A DNA stretch of 64,000 bases from Chloroflexota bacterium (GCA_014584575.1 JACTMP010000021.1:1-64000); one strand, 5' to 3'. Counted from the stretch's first letter, positions 1-9,532 are shown. Program-made: numbers and translations. Notes: generated by a model from the letters alone, not told the origin.

Positions 1-2016
1 GCCGGTCTCCCAGATGTCGTAATTCAAACCCAACGCATCCAGCGCATCCGTCCAGGTGGATTGCACGTCGGGGCTGTCGTCGTCGTCATCCACCAGCAGG
101 ATGGGCGGGATGGGACGAGTGGTGAAGCTGAAGGTGCTGGATGTTGCCCCCGTGCCACAAGCATTGCTGGCCGTTACCCGCCAGTAGTAGGTAGTGAGCG
201 GATCCAGGGCAAGGGCAATGGTATGGCTTGTGTTAGCCGTAGTGGCGGCATAGATAACGTTGGTGAAACCGGCATCATCGGCGAGTTCCAAATGGTAGGT
301 GGTTGCGCCGCTGACCACATTCCACATGAAAGTGGGCGAAGTGTGTACATTTGTTGATCCGTCGGCGGGATTTGTCAACACTGGGACACCGGGTATGCCC
401 TGGGATACATTCAGTCCGATAGTACTGGTCATTGTATCCGTGACATTATTGCCCACCACGCTGATGTCGTAATTGCCCGGTGGGATCACGGCCGTGTTCG
501 TTATGCTCAATTCACTGGTTCCGGTAGGGGTTACGGGGTTGACGGAAAAGTTATGATTGGCGCCAGCAGGGACGCCGACGGCCGTTAACGTAACAGGATC
601 ATTAGCGCCATTTTCCGTCACCGTTACCGTGTAAAGTGCATCTGTGCCCTGGCAGATGTTCAGGCTGCCTGGTTCGACCATCAGGGCAAAAGAGGCCAGA
701 TTCGGCCGTACAATGAACAAACCCCGATCAATATCGCTGATAACAACCACCCCACTGGTGAAATAGGGATAGTTGCTCCAGGCGCCGTTAAAGGCAGCGT
801 TATTATTTTCTGGATACGTATCAAAAAAGGCCACCTCGGTAATGTTGGCGGGAACACCTACATTAGAAATGTCCAGGATACGCAGACCGCTACGGTAGTT
901 GGCTTCAAAGGCGTAGTTGCCCTTGATGTAGAGATTATGGTCAATGGCGGGGACAGCCGCCGTATAATTGCCGATCAGGATGGGGGCATCCAGGTTACTG
1001 GCGTCCCAAACGTAGGTGCGGGTATTGTGCCCATTATTTTGCTCATCCAGTTCGTCATCGTGCAGAATGTAGCGTTGATCGGGCGTTAGCCAGCCCTGAT
1101 GCGTGTAGGCTGAACCGGCATAGGGAGTGCGGCTCAACTGCACCGGCGCGGCTTTGTTCGTCACATCTACAATGGTGACTGTATCTTCATTGTAGGCAAA
1201 ACAAATTTCCTTTCCCTGGTGATCCTGGTCTGGCCCTGTGTAGATAACACACTGAGTATCATGCGTATACCCATCGGCGCTGAAACAGCCGGCATTGGCG
1301 GGGCTGGTTGGATTTTGGATGTTAACCATATGCAGCCCGCCAGAGCAAGTGCCGGTACCGACGGCATAGGCATACCCACTGTCTTCATTGATGGCAATGT
1401 TGTGGGCATTGCCAAATTGATTGTAATGGGCTGTGTTGCTGAAAGTGACCGGAGGGTTGACCACATTGCGTAGTAATGTCAGATCAAAAACCTGCATTCC
1501 ATGACCGCTGGCCTCGCTGACAATGAAGGCATGGTCGGCATACACCTTGATGTCGCGCCAGGTAGAATTAGAGGTGTGGGTGGGCAGTTTACCCAGGTAT
1601 ATTGGGTTTTCGGGATCGCTAATGTCCACAAAGGCGGTACCATTGTTGAGACCCATCATGGCGTACTCTTTTCCATCCAACGGGTCTGTCCAGCCCCAAC
1701 TATCATTGCCGGCGGTTGCCGACATATCTGCCAGCGAAATATGGGCCAACAGGTCTACATTGCTGCAAGGATAAATGCCAGCCATACCCCCAACACAGGG
1801 CGTGGCAGCCGTGGAGGTCACGTTGTCTAGTGGCGCTTCCTGATCTGCCAAAAAGCGCCGCATAGCATCTGTAATGGGGCCATCAATCGGCTTGCTGCCA
1901 TCACCTGTTTGTGCATCTGGGGTAGCTTGCACGTACTGCCCGGACACAATGAAAAAAGCGGCCAGGACAAACAAGACAACAGCAAAAAACAGGCGTTTGA
2001 AGGGATATCTTTGCAT
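1..2016 (-). CDS. Choice-of-anchor B family LVIVD-repeat secreted protein (3' end cut by window)
   Basis: An uninterrupted minus-strand frame runs from an ATG at 2016 to the window edge (672 codons, C-terminus missing). It starts with a basic stretch and a hydrophobic signal segment (about residues 7-30). It then shows beta-propeller-like repeats with phrases such as TAFVDISDPENP, LHMVNIQNP, VTIVDVTNK and LRILDISNVG, the LVIVD pattern of choice-of-anchor B proteins. Towards the edge come Ig/fibronectin-like stretches (TYYWRVTASN) and an Asp-rich LLVDDDDD segment. The protein is probably exported and surface-bound; its substrate is unknown. A GGAG precedes the ATG by a few bases, and a TACAAT -10-like box lies about 100 bp upstream (2118-2123). 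The family call is strong; the function is unknown. Confidence 0.8.
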   Translation of the reverse strand, partial: MQRYPFKRLFFAVVLFVLAAFFIVSGQYVQATPDAQTGDGSKPIDGPITDAMRRFLADQEAPLDNVTSTAATPCVGGMAGIYPCSNVDLLAHISLADMSATAGNDSWGWTDPLDGKEYAMMGLNNGTAFVDISDPENPIYLGKLPTHTSNSTWRDIKVYADHAFIVSEASGHGMQVFDLTLLRNVVNPPVTFSNTAHYNQFGNAHNIAINEDSGYAYAVGTGTCSGGLHMVNIQNPTSPANAGCFSADGYTHDTQCVIYTGPDQDHQGKEICFAYNEDTVTIVDVTNKAAPVQLSRTPYAGSAYTHQGWLTPDQRYILHDDELDEQNNGHNTRTYVWDASNLDAPILIGNYTAAVPAIDHNLYIKGNYAFEANYRSGLRILDISNVGVPANITEVAFFDTYPENNNAAFNGAWSNYPYFTSGVVVISDIDRGLFIVRPNLASFALMVEPGSLNICQGTDALYTVTVTENGANDPVTLTAVGVPAGANHNFSVNPVTPTGTSELSITNTAVIPPGNYDISVVGNNVTDTMTSTIGLNVSQGIPGVPVLTNPADGSTNVHTSPTFMWNVVSGATTYHLELADDAGFTNVIYAATTANTSHTIALALDPLTTYYWRVTASNACGTGATSSTFSFTTRPIPPILLVDDDDDSPDVQSTWTDALDALGLNYDIWETG

Positions 2017-2181
2017 CATACACTCCTCTATATGGTTGAATATGGCTCGCCGGTGATGTCAGACTTTCTTCTCTGGGTCTGATGTTTCCCCGACAATAGG
2101 TTGTTGAATCGGGCAGCATTGTAGCGTATGTTGTAATAATAGGGAATAGATATTTGTCTAAAGGTGAAGTGGCAGCAGGTG

Positions 2182-2952
2182 ATGATGAGTAAAATGAATT
2201 GGCGGGCACAAATGGGCACAGCCCGGTCGTTATTGATGTATTATGGCGTTCCGGGGCGTCACGGCCGTATGCGCCGTTTCTATTCGCAGTTTATCCAACC
2301 CGGTGATCTCTGTTTTGACATTGGCGCGCATGTGGGCAACCGGCTGCGTGTCTGGTCGGGGTTGGGGGCGCAGGTGGTGGCTTTGGAACCGCAGCCCCAC
2401 CTGATGCGCTGGCTCAACCGGCTATACGGCCGTCGTCCCCACATCACCCTCCTGGAACAGGCTGTTGGTGCACAGTCCGGCGCGGCGACGTTGTATATCA
2501 GCCACCGCACCCCCACTGTGACCACCCTGTCGCGGGGCTGGATAACGGCCGTACAGCGCGACCCCGCCTTTACCCACGTTTCCTGGGACATGGCTGTGAC
2601 CGTGCCGGTGACCACATTGGATGCGCTGATTGCCCGGTACGGCCGTCCCGTTTTCTGCAAAATTGACGTGGAGGGGTACGAACTGGAAGTGCTGCGTGGC
2701 CTGTCGCAGCCTATTCCGGCCCTGTCATTTGAATACATCCCGGCGGCCATGGAGATTGCCACCGGCTGCGTGACCCGCCTGGCGGGCTTGGGGCCATATG
2801 AATTCAACTATGCACCGGGTGAGATACACCGGTTGCAAGCGGATCACTGGCTATCACCCACCGAGATGTTGTCTGTATTAGCCCAAATCAGGGAAGGCAG
2901 TGGGGATGTGTACGGCCGTGTTGTGCCCACGAGGTTACGGGGAAGCAAATGA
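2182..2952 (+). CDS. FkbM family methyltransferase
   Basis: This gene encodes an SAM-dependent methyltransferase of about 256 residues. Visible motifs are FDIGAHVGN (SAM-binding motif I), VVALEPQP (acidic end of the second strand), and KIDVEGYELEVLRGL, the FkbM signature. The family usually O-methylates sugars or secondary metabolites. No biosynthetic neighbours are present, so the substrate is open. The start is ambiguous: GTG at 2164 and ATG at 2182, 2185 and 2194 are all possible. ATG 2182 was chosen because an AGGTG lies just before it, although the spacing is short. A hairpin follows the stop at 2965-2997. Two ACGGCCGT palindromes encode part of the middle of the protein. Confidence 0.85.
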   Translation: MMSKMNWRAQMGTARSLLMYYGVPGRHGRMRRFYSQFIQPGDLCFDIGAHVGNRLRVWSGLGAQVVALEPQPHLMRWLNRLYGRRPHITLLEQAVGAQSGAATLYISHRTPTVTTLSRGWITAVQRDPAFTHVSWDMAVTVPVTTLDALIARYGRPVFCKIDVEGYELEVLRGLSQPIPALSFEYIPAAMEIATGCVTRLAGLGPYEFNYAPGEIHRLQADHWLSPTEMLSVLAQIREGSGDVYGRVVPTRLRGSK

Positions 2953-2964
2953 GGAATAAAGAGG

Positions 2965-2997
2965 AAGAGCCTCAGGGGAGGGGATCCTGAGGCTCTT
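2965..2997 (+). terminator. Hairpin after the FkbM gene
   Basis: Perfect 11-bp arms (AAGAGCCTCAG at 2965-2975 and its complement at 2987-2997) enclose an 11-base loop, 12 bp after the stop codon. The downstream tract is TATAAAA rather than a T-run, so termination is plausible but not classical. Confidence 0.5.
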
Positions 2998-3097
2998 ATA
3001 AAAGGAGAAAAAGTTGTGTGTCCTTGCGTGATGTTTAGTATACGGAACTACACCCATTTGTGAATGGGACTTATTGCCTAATTTCAGAGCCTTTTGC

Positions 3098-3132
3098 AAA
3101 AAGCCTTATGAGCGGCGCTAATAAGGCTTTTT
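3098..3132. terminator. Intrinsic terminator
   Basis: AAAAAGCCTTAT (3098-3109) pairs with ATAAGGCTTTTT (3121-3132) around an 11-base loop. The A-run and T-run on either side make it a good terminator on both strands. Confidence 0.75.
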
Positions 3133-3363
3133 ACATATTTTGCAACGAATTTCGGATGTCAATACATACAAAACCGATACAAACTGCGTATTGGTAATAG
3201 ACCTCTGTCGGCCACCACACCATCCTTCGGGGTACAGTACGGCGCTCAGCCGTGCAAAAGCTATACAATTATTAGACAAGAATGAGTTACTGTACACAAT
3301 TCAGAAAAGTTGCCGATAATGGGTTTTGTTGAAGCAATTTGAAAATCAAAAAGGAGTTGCAAA

Positions 3364-4290
3364 ATGTTTAAGAAAATTTCCGCTTTAGTTGTTTTGTCCC
3401 TGTTTTTAGTCCTGGCTTCCAGCAGTTTCACCGCTGCCTCTGGCAATACGATTTACGACATTGCCAAAGCCAATGGGAACTTCACCCAGCTCGTAGGCGC
3501 GGTTGAGGCCGCCGGCCTTAAAAGCACGCTTGAAAGCTCAGGCCCCTTCACAGTCTTTGCCCCCACCGATGCGGCGTTTGCGGCGTTTGCAGCCAGCGGC
3601 ATCGATCCCGAAGCTTCTCTGCCCAATATCTTGCTCTATCATGTGGTACCCGGCAGTTTGAAAGCAGCCGATGTTTTGGCCGCCGGGACGTTAAAAACTG
3701 CCTTTGATGGCAAATCATTCACGGTAGCTGTGCGTGGCGGTGATGCGGTCATTACCACCCCTGATGGCGCCACAGCCCGAATTGTAATGACTGATATTGA
3801 GGCTGATAACGGCATTATCCACGTAATTGACGCGGTCATTCCACCTCCGGTGAATGCTCTGGATCTGTCCCCGGCCGGCGACCCGACAAAGACGATTGCC
3901 GAGATCGCTGTCGCTAACGGTAACTTTGATACGCTGGTAGCGGCGCTGGATGCCGCCGGTCTGGTAAATGTGTTTGCCAGCCCTGGTGATTACACCGTCT
4001 TTGCGCCCACAGATGCTGCCTTTGCCGCTTTGGGTGCGGACACCATCAATGCATTATTGGCCGATCCCAAAGGAGATTTGACCAAAATCCTGACTTATCA
4101 TGTGGTGGGTGACTCACTCAGCATCAATCAGGTGGCGACCAGCAATCGTATTCCAACTTTGAATGGGGCGAACCTCCCGGTTAGCTTCAGCGGTGGGCCG
4201 GTGGTTGTGGATGGCGCTACGGTGGTCATCGCCAATATCAGGGCATCGAATGGTGTGATTCATGTGATTGACGCGGTATTAGTTCCCTAA
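3364..4290 (+). CDS. Secreted protein with two fasciclin (FAS1) domains
   Basis: The 308-residue product has a signal peptide (residues 1-26, ending near SFTAASG) and two FAS1 domains (about 30-160 and 178-308). Both carry the family phrases FTVFAPTDAAFAA or YTVFAPTDAAFAAL, LLYHVVPG or LTYHVVGDSL, and NGIIHVIDAV or NGVIHVIDAV near the end of each domain. FAS1 proteins act in adhesion or surface contacts; no enzyme activity is expected. AGGAG lies about 8 bp before the ATG. Terminators on both sides (3098-3132 and 4317-4345) make it a single-gene unit. Unlike most neighbours it has no ACGGCCGT palindrome. Confidence 0.93.
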   Translation: MFKKISALVVLSLFLVLASSSFTAASGNTIYDIAKANGNFTQLVGAVEAAGLKSTLESSGPFTVFAPTDAAFAAFAASGIDPEASLPNILLYHVVPGSLKAADVLAAGTLKTAFDGKSFTVAVRGGDAVITTPDGATARIVMTDIEADNGIIHVIDAVIPPPVNALDLSPAGDPTKTIAEIAVANGNFDTLVAALDAAGLVNVFASPGDYTVFAPTDAAFAALGADTINALLADPKGDLTKILTYHVVGDSLSINQVATSNRIPTLNGANLPVSFSGGPVVVDGATVVIANIRASNGVIHVIDAVLVP

Positions 4291-4316
4291 CCGGTACCGT
4301 TGTATGACATTGTTAG

Positions 4317-4345
4317 CGGCGCTGCCTCACAGCAGCGCCGTTTTT
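4317..4345 (+). terminator. Intrinsic terminator of the fasciclin gene
   Basis: CGGCGCTGC (4317-4325), a 6-base loop, its complement at 4332-4340 and a T5 tract at 4341-4345 form a classical terminator. The T-tract overlaps the stop codon of the convergent gene. Confidence 0.85.
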
Positions 4346-7300
4346 ATTTGGGTAGTTTTTGTAGCAGGTCGGCCAATTGGGGCAGGGGGAGAGGGTCTTT
4401 GGCTAACAATCTTTCCAGGGTCACGGCCGTTTCTCGCTGCCCCATCCGGTATAACGCCCCCACCAGACCGGCGGCAATGGCTAATAGATCAGGCACGTTT
4501 TTTAACTGAAAGGCGCGTTGTAGAGCGTCGGCAAAATAGGCGCAGGCTGTTTCGTCTGCCTCCTGTTGCAGCGCCAACCGCCCCAACCCGGCCAGCGTGG
4601 AGATGACGCCCCGCTGGTTGCCAATTTCCCGGTAGAGGTAGAGGCTGCGCTGGTAAAGCGTGCGGGCGTCGCTGAGATGGTCTTGGGCTACGGCCGTGCG
4701 CGCCAACATCTCCAGACACATGGCAATCCCACGCACATCCCCCATTTCTTCCCGAATTTCCAGGATGACCAGGTTCAGCCGTTTTGCTTCGTCATAAGCG
4801 TGGCGGGCAAAGGCCACCTGTGCCAGATTGGAGAGCGAATACGCCCGGCTCCACGGGTTGCCCAGCCGGGTCACAATTTCCAGACTGCGCTGGCTGTAAG
4901 CCTGGGACGTCTCATAATCCCCGGCGCGGAAAGCGATCTGCGCCAGAATGTTGAGGGCAATACCCTGCCCTGCTTCGTAATTGCTGGTTTCACTTAAGGC
5001 TAATGCCTCCTGGCAGAGGGCTTCAGCCTGCGTATTATCACCTAAATGATAGTGAACGGCGCCCTGGTAATTGAGGGAAAAAACCAGGTCGGGGGGAGAG
5101 GACAACGGCCGTATCAACGCCACACTCTGCTGCAATAATCGCAGCGCCTCGCCGTAACGGCCCACATGAAAAGTAAACCACCCTTGCCGCGCCAGCAACC
5201 GCCCCCAGACCAACTGTATTTCTTCGCTAGCTGGAGCCACAGCCTCCACCATAGCCGTCGCCCGCTGCAACACATCCTGGCCTTCCTGAAAACGGCTGCG
5301 CATATCATAATAATCAAACAGGCTCATCAGCCCTTCATTCACGGCCGTGACATCTTGCTGCAACAACGCCCAACGCCAGGCGGCGCGAATGTTGCCAATC
5401 TCTTCGCCGATTTCCTCTAACGCCAACCGTTGTTCTTCATTTTGCAACCGGCTTTCGGCCTGGCGCAGAAAGGCGATGAAAAAATCCTGGTGACGGCCGT
5501 GTGTGGCCATCCCTTCGCCCGGATTCTGCTGCAAATGTTCGGCCGCATACAGGCGCAGCACTTCCAATATCTCAAAACGCGGTTTGCCCATCACCCCCGT
5601 CATCCGCCGCACAAAGGAATGGTCTATCAGCTTCATTAACACCGAGACGGGTACATCCGCCACCTCAGCCGCCGCTTCCCGTGTAAACCCATCCCTGAAG
5701 ACAGAAAGCCGCCGCATCGCCTGCTGTTCTTCTGCGGTTAGCATATTCCAGGAGTAAGAAAAGACGGCCCACAGACTGCGATGTCTTTCCGGTACATCAC
5801 GCATGGTGGCGCTTAAAAAGCGCAGGTTTTGCTCTAATTCCTGCACAATATCCTGGCATGAAAGCACACGCACCCAACTGGCTGCCAGTTCAATGCCCAA
5901 CGGTAATCCATTCACCAACTGACAAATACGCACCACGGCCGTTTCTTCAGCCGGCGTCAAGCGGAAATTGGCGTCCACCGCCCGGGCCGTCTGAAAAAAC
6001 AACTGCACCGAACCATACCCCTGCCAGGATAGCGCATCCGCCATATCGGTGGGGAATGGCAGCCCTTCCAGCAAATACACCTGTTCCCCGCGCACATTCA
6101 AGCGGCTGCGCGATGTCACCAGCACCTTCAGCCGGGGCGCGGCTGCCAATAACGAGGTCAGATAACTGGCTGCCGCCGCCAGGTGCTCAAAATTATCCAT
6201 TACCAGCAAAATCTCTTTTTCCCGTAGATAATTTTGGATACGGGAAGTGGGCGCTTCTGGGTCTCGCAACGACAACTGCAAAGCGTCAGCAATGGCGGCA
6301 GCGATGGGGTTAAAGTTGGTCACGGCCGTTAAACTTCGGTGCAATTCATACTGCTCCACCGCAGCCAGTGGCACCAGGTAAATACCATCCATAAACGGCA
6401 TTACCTCCGGCGGTTGGGACGCGAACAACTTATATACCACCTGCAATGCCAGACGAGTTTTGCCCACCCCACCTGGCCCCACAATCGTCATCAGCCGGCA
6501 ATCAGCATCCAGCAGCCGGTCTAAAATCTCTGCCAGATCAGCCTCACGCCCCACAAATCGCGTCAGCGACGCCGGCAGATTATGCGCCGCGCTTCGGGTG
6601 CTGATTGTCTCCCCAGAAGGTAAAGACGTGTGCGCCAGAATCAAATCCCCACGCAAAATGCTTTCATACAACTGCCGCGTCTCCGGTTCTGGCTCAATTT
6701 TCAAGTTTTCCCGCAGCAGCCGCCGGCATGTTTCATACTGCGCCAGCGCAGCGCTGCGCTGCCCACTCCACACCAACAACTGCATCAACTGCCGGTGCGT
6801 CTCCTCCCGCCACGGTTCCAGGGCCAGCAGCCGCGACGCATACTTGATGCCCAACGCCGTATTCCCCTGTTGCGTCAGATAGTTTGTTAAAGAATGTAAC
6901 GATTGCACCACTAATTGATGCAGTTTTGTGCGCTCCTCAAACAACCACGTCTCAAAGTCCGGCGCTTGCGAAATATGAAGCCCCTCTAAAAATTCGCCCC
7001 GGTACAAATCAACCGCATCCCGCAGAAAAATCATTGCCGCCGCAGATAACGAACCACTTTTCAGGTCGCCCAACTCCTTTAGCAGTGTGGCAAATCGGAC
7101 AACGTCAACTTCATGGGGCGCTTCCTGATCAAGCGAAACGGTTTGTCGGGAAATAATCAGATAATCGCCAACAAGCGGCCGCAAATTGAACAGCACATCC
7201 CGTAAATTCTTCCGCGCCTTTTCTTCGGGGCTTTCCCCCCACAACAAACTGGCCAGCATGTCACGGTTGCAGGATTGGCCGGTAGTTGCCAGATAAAATA

Positions 7301-7424
7301 ACAAGGCAGATGCCTTATGAGAGACAAACCCGGTAACTGGTTCTTCGCCTCTGAAGACGGCTGGCGGCCCAAATAATTGAAGATGTAACTTCTTACGGCT
7401 GACATTTATCACGTATTGTGTCAT
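4344..7424 (-). CDS. BTAD/SARP-like transcriptional regulator with AAA ATPase and TPR repeats
   Basis: This large regulator has 1026 residues. Residues 12-100 resemble the OmpR-type winged helix of SARP/AfsR proteins (LHLQLFGPPAVF, ALLFYLATTG, LLWGESPEEKARKNLRDVL). Residues 105-260 are a BTAD domain (YRGEFLEGL, WREETHRQLMQLL). The STAND/NB-ARC ATPase follows, with the P-loop GPGGVGKT at 316-323 and Walker B ILLVMDNFEHL at 405-415. The C-terminal third is helical repeats of TPR type (LGDNTQAEALCQEALALSE, YETSQAYSQRSLEIV). Such proteins activate transcription after ligand and ATP-driven switching. A SARP-like repeat lies just upstream (7448-7493), suggesting autoregulation. Several ACGGCCGT palindromes occur within the gene. 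Confidence 0.9.
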   Translation of the reverse strand: MTQYVINVSRKKLHLQLFGPPAVFRGEEPVTGFVSHKASALLFYLATTGQSCNRDMLASLLWGESPEEKARKNLRDVLFNLRPLVGDYLIISRQTVSLDQEAPHEVDVVRFATLLKELGDLKSGSLSAAAMIFLRDAVDLYRGEFLEGLHISQAPDFETWLFEERTKLHQLVVQSLHSLTNYLTQQGNTALGIKYASRLLALEPWREETHRQLMQLLVWSGQRSAALAQYETCRRLLRENLKIEPEPETRQLYESILRGDLILAHTSLPSGETISTRSAAHNLPASLTRFVGREADLAEILDRLLDADCRLMTIVGPGGVGKTRLALQVVYKLFASQPPEVMPFMDGIYLVPLAAVEQYELHRSLTAVTNFNPIAAAIADALQLSLRDPEAPTSRIQNYLREKEILLVMDNFEHLAAAASYLTSLLAAAPRLKVLVTSRSRLNVRGEQVYLLEGLPFPTDMADALSWQGYGSVQLFFQTARAVDANFRLTPAEETAVVRICQLVNGLPLGIELAASWVRVLSCQDIVQELEQNLRFLSATMRDVPERHRSLWAVFSYSWNMLTAEEQQAMRRLSVFRDGFTREAAAEVADVPVSVLMKLIDHSFVRRMTGVMGKPRFEILEVLRLYAAEHLQQNPGEGMATHGRHQDFFIAFLRQAESRLQNEEQRLALEEIGEEIGNIRAAWRWALLQQDVTAVNEGLMSLFDYYDMRSRFQEGQDVLQRATAMVEAVAPASEEIQLVWGRLLARQGWFTFHVGRYGEALRLLQQSVALIRPLSSPPDLVFSLNYQGAVHYHLGDNTQAEALCQEALALSETSNYEAGQGIALNILAQIAFRAGDYETSQAYSQRSLEIVTRLGNPWSRAYSLSNLAQVAFARHAYDEAKRLNLVILEIREEMGDVRGIAMCLEMLARTAVAQDHLSDARTLYQRSLYLYREIGNQRGVISTLAGLGRLALQQEADETACAYFADALQRAFQLKNVPDLLAIAAGLVGALYRMGQRETAVTLERLLAKDPLPLPQLADLLQKLPK

Positions 7425-7447
7425 GAGTTTTTCTTGTACCCCGGTTC

Positions 7448-7493
7448 TCGACGATTTCTCGACGTTTGACCCCTAAAATGCTCGTATCGTCGA
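7448..7493 (-). promoter_or_regulatory. SARP-like direct repeats upstream of the BTAD regulator
   Basis: TCGACGA at 7448-7454 and TCGACGT at 7459-7465 are spaced exactly 11 bp apart. An inverted copy (TCGTCGA) lies at 7487-7493. SARP regulators of actinomycetes bind heptamers close to TCGAGCG spaced 11 bp apart. The repeats end 24 bp from the start codon of a gene whose product carries such a DNA-binding domain. Binding is inferred. Confidence 0.5.
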
Positions 7494-7574
7494 GTATACC
7501 TGTTTTACGCTCAATTGCGAAGGCGGGGGCGACGAGAATCCGCAGCAATTCACATGTGCCGCATGTGCCAAAAC

Positions 7575-7618
7575 GGATTGACCGGTAATCAACCGATTTG
7601 TTGATTACCGGTCAATCC
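7575..7618. repeat. Palindrome of the ATCGG type
   Basis: Perfect 19-bp arms (GGATTGACCGGTAATCAAC at 7575-7593, complement at 7600-7618) enclose the loop CGATTT. The GGTAATC core links it to the TAATCGG arrays elsewhere in the window, but it is not tandem. Confidence 0.7.
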
Positions 7619-7716
7619 ACCAGGGATTAAGGGAGCTATCTCACCACATTCACTACCAACTCAGGTAAATTTCACATTTGGGTATCGTTCATAAGCATAA
7701 AATGCCTTTTTGCCAC

Positions 7717-7807
7717 TGTCATTCCAAGCGAAGTCTTCGGAGCGAGGAATCCCCACGTTCTGGTCATTGTAAAGGAACAGGATTCCTCGGAAGACCTCGG
7801 AATGACA
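7717..7807. repeat. Intergenic inverted repeat, GGAATGACA family, copy 1
   Basis: The element begins TGTCATTCC and ends GGAATGACA, with internal words AAGTCTTCGGAGCGAGGAATC and AGGATTCCTCGGAAGACCTCG. Related copies lie at 14508-14541 (half) and 46551-46637 (full). No ORF or transposase is associated, so it is a non-autonomous intergenic repeat. Confidence 0.75.
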
Positions 7808-8015
7808 ATTTGCGGATTGCCCATTTATTTTGTTGACTTTCATCAACCGCCTGAGATAAGAGATAGGTTTGGTGAAAAGAAGAGGTGCTCCCCCTGCCCT
7901 GCATAAACAGGGGGAGCGGTGCAGAGGGGATGTTGTAGTGATTTGCAACGAAGTTACAAACCACCGAACAAAAAAAGGAGCGCTTTCCAACTACCCGAAG
8001 GTAGGTAGTTAGTGA

Positions 8016-8071
8016 TGGATTGGTAATCCGTAATCGGTAAACAGCAATCCGATTAACGGTTCACGAGTTTA
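8016..8071 (-). repeat. Stop-phased dyad at the ftsZ 3' end
   Basis: Read on the minus strand, the ftsZ stop TAA (8071-8069) is followed by TGA 8 bases later and TAA after 8 more. An arm rich in the complementary words ACCGATTACGGATTACC follows. The stop codon is thus the first unit of the array. Confidence 0.6.
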
Positions 8072-9217
8072 TCGCCGGCGTAGAAACGCCGGGATTTCCA
8101 GATTATTGGGCGCAAAGCGCGGTTGAACCGGTTCCGGTTCAGGCTCGCGCACGGGCGGCGCGGCCGGGACAGCCACGGGTTGTGGCTGCGGCTGCGGTCG
8201 TGATTGGCTGACGGGTGGGGTAGACGAACGGCCGTACTGCGGCTGTAACATCTGGCGGCGCGAAAGCGTGCGCTCAAACCCGGTGGCAATCACCGTCACC
8301 CGCATCTCATCACCCATCGTCTCATCAATCACCGCGCCAAAAATCATATTGGCATCCGGGTGCGCCGTCTCCCGGATAATGGCCGCTGCCTGGTTCACGT
8401 CGTACAAACTCAGGCTGGGGCCGCCGGTCACGTTAAACAGGATGCCCTGTGCGCCATCAATGGTCACATCGAGCAGACGAGAGCTAATCGCCTGCTCGGC
8501 GGCAATGCGGGCGCGTTCTTCGCCTTCGCCGTGCCCAATGGCCATCAGCGCCGCGCCGCCCTGGGACATAATTGCCTTCACATCGGCAAAGTCCAGGTTA
8601 ATCAGGCCGGGCACGGTGATCAGTTCGCTAATCCCTTGAATGCCCTGGCGCAGCACATCGTCGGCCATATTAAAGGAGTCGGCCAGCGACATGCGCCGGT
8701 CGGTCAGTTCCAGCAGGCGGTCATTGGGGATGACGATGAGGGTATCCACCTGCTCTTTTAACTTATCAATACCATGTTCGGCGGAGGTGGAGCGTTTGCT
8801 GCCTTCAAAGAGAAACGGCCGTGTCACCACCCCAATCGTCAGCGCGCCCTGTTCACGCGCCACCCGCGCCACCACATGCGCCGCGCCGGTGCCGGTGCCG
8901 CCGCCCATGCCGGCCGTAATGAACACCATATCGGAGCCTTTGAGTACCTCATACAGCTCATCCACCGATTCTTCGGCCGCTTTTTCGCCGACTTCGGGAT
9001 GCCCACCGGCGCCCAGACCGCGCGTCAATTTTTCGCCGATGCGCACCCGCTTGGGCGCGTCCGCCAGCAGAAGGGCCTGGTTGTCTGTATTGATGGCGAT
9101 GAAGTCAACGCCATTGATCCCTTCTTTAATCATCCGGTTGACAGCGTTACAACCGCCGCCGCCAACACCAATGACGCGAATGCAGGCCACGTTTTCTAGT
9201 TCTGGTGTTCTTTGCAT
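8069..9217 (-). CDS. ftsZ: Cell division protein FtsZ
   Basis: This is the tubulin-like GTPase that polymerises into the division ring at midcell. The 382-residue length is normal. The N-terminal [13 protein letters not shown], the tubulin signature GGGTGTG (residues 105-111) and the T7-loop catalytic residues N207, D209 and D212 in [11 protein letters not shown] are present. So is the conserved C-terminal peptide EIPAFLRRR that binds partners such as FtsA or SepF. A Pro/Gln-rich linker (about 320-365) joins core and tail. A histidine (GTGAAHVVA) replaces the usual proline after the signature loop. It is not in a dcw cluster; the upstream neighbour is a small HTH gene. The stop codon forms part of a dyad repeat. 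Confidence 0.97.
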   Translation of the reverse strand: MQRTPELENVACIRVIGVGGGGCNAVNRMIKEGINGVDFIAINTDNQALLLADAPKRVRIGEKLTRGLGAGGHPEVGEKAAEESVDELYEVLKGSDMVFITAGMGGGTGTGAAHVVARVAREQGALTIGVVTRPFLFEGSKRSTSAEHGIDKLKEQVDTLIVIPNDRLLELTDRRMSLADSFNMADDVLRQGIQGISELITVPGLINLDFADVKAIMSQGGAALMAIGHGEGEERARIAAEQAISSRLLDVTIDGAQGILFNVTGGPSLSLYDVNQAAAIIRETAHPDANMIFGAVIDETMGDEMRVTVIATGFERTLSRRQMLQPQYGRSSTPPVSQSRPQPQPQPVAVPAAPPVREPEPEPVQPRFAPNNLEIPAFLRRR

Positions 9218-9319
9218 GGGTAAACCCTCTTCTGCACGTTGGTGAGACTATAGATGGAAGGAAGGGCCACCTCTTCCCGGTTACGACCGGCCCCATCCTC
9301 ATCTGATTATCTTCACCGA

Positions 9320-9532
9320 TTACAGTAATGTTGCTTTATTGCCTGGGCGTGGGTCATACCGGCTGGCATATTGCTCCAATGTCGCTTTCTCTACCAGCCA
9401 TTTGTTCCCAAATTTGATAGCAGGGAGTTTACCTTGCCGGATGAGACGCCTGACAGATTCGGGATGAACATTGAGACGTTTTGCCACTTCCGGGACGCCT
9501 GCATAACTTTCCAGCAAATCTTCCTTACTCAT
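9320..9532 (-). CDS. Small helix-turn-helix (MerR/excisionase-like) DNA-binding protein
   Basis: The 70-residue product consists of little more than an HTH_17-type domain. Its pattern is AGVPEVAKRLNVHPESVRRL, then IRQGKLPAIKFGNKWLVEK, then TLEQYASRY. The start was placed at ATG 9532; a longer frame to 9616 would run through operator sequence and adds nothing family-like. It has its own promoter (9598-9626) flanked by two perfect palindromes (9576-9598 and 9602-9639). This strongly suggests that it, or a partner, represses its own gene. It lies between ftsZ and the DUF4011 helicase on the same strand and could control either; that link is inferred. Confidence 0.82.
   Translation of the reverse strand: MSKEDLLESYAGVPEVAKRLNVHPESVRRLIRQGKLPAIKFGNKWLVEKATLEQYASRYDPRPGNKATLL

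Larger units (their letters stand above)
2953..3363. other. Gene-free stretch between the FkbM and fasciclin genes
   Basis: These 411 bases contain two hairpins (2965-2997 and 3098-3132) and then the leader of the fasciclin gene. No ORF with coding character was seen. A TATACAATT stretch near 3260 could be a -10 box, but no convincing -35 was found. Confidence 0.6.
7425..8068. other. Gene-free stretch between the BTAD regulator and ftsZ
   Basis: These 644 bases contain the SARP-like repeats (7448-7493), a 19-bp-arm palindrome (7575-7618), a GGAATGACA-family element (7717-7807) and the dyad at the 3' end of ftsZ (8016-8071). Small ORFs here overlap the repeats and show no recognisable protein features. 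Confidence 0.6.

Noticed and set aside
7661..7990. 109-codon minus-strand frame in the ftsZ upstream gap
   Set aside because: It runs through the GGAATGACA repeat and has no family signature.
8640..9245. 201-codon plus-strand frame
   Set aside because: Antisense to ftsZ; no domain seen.
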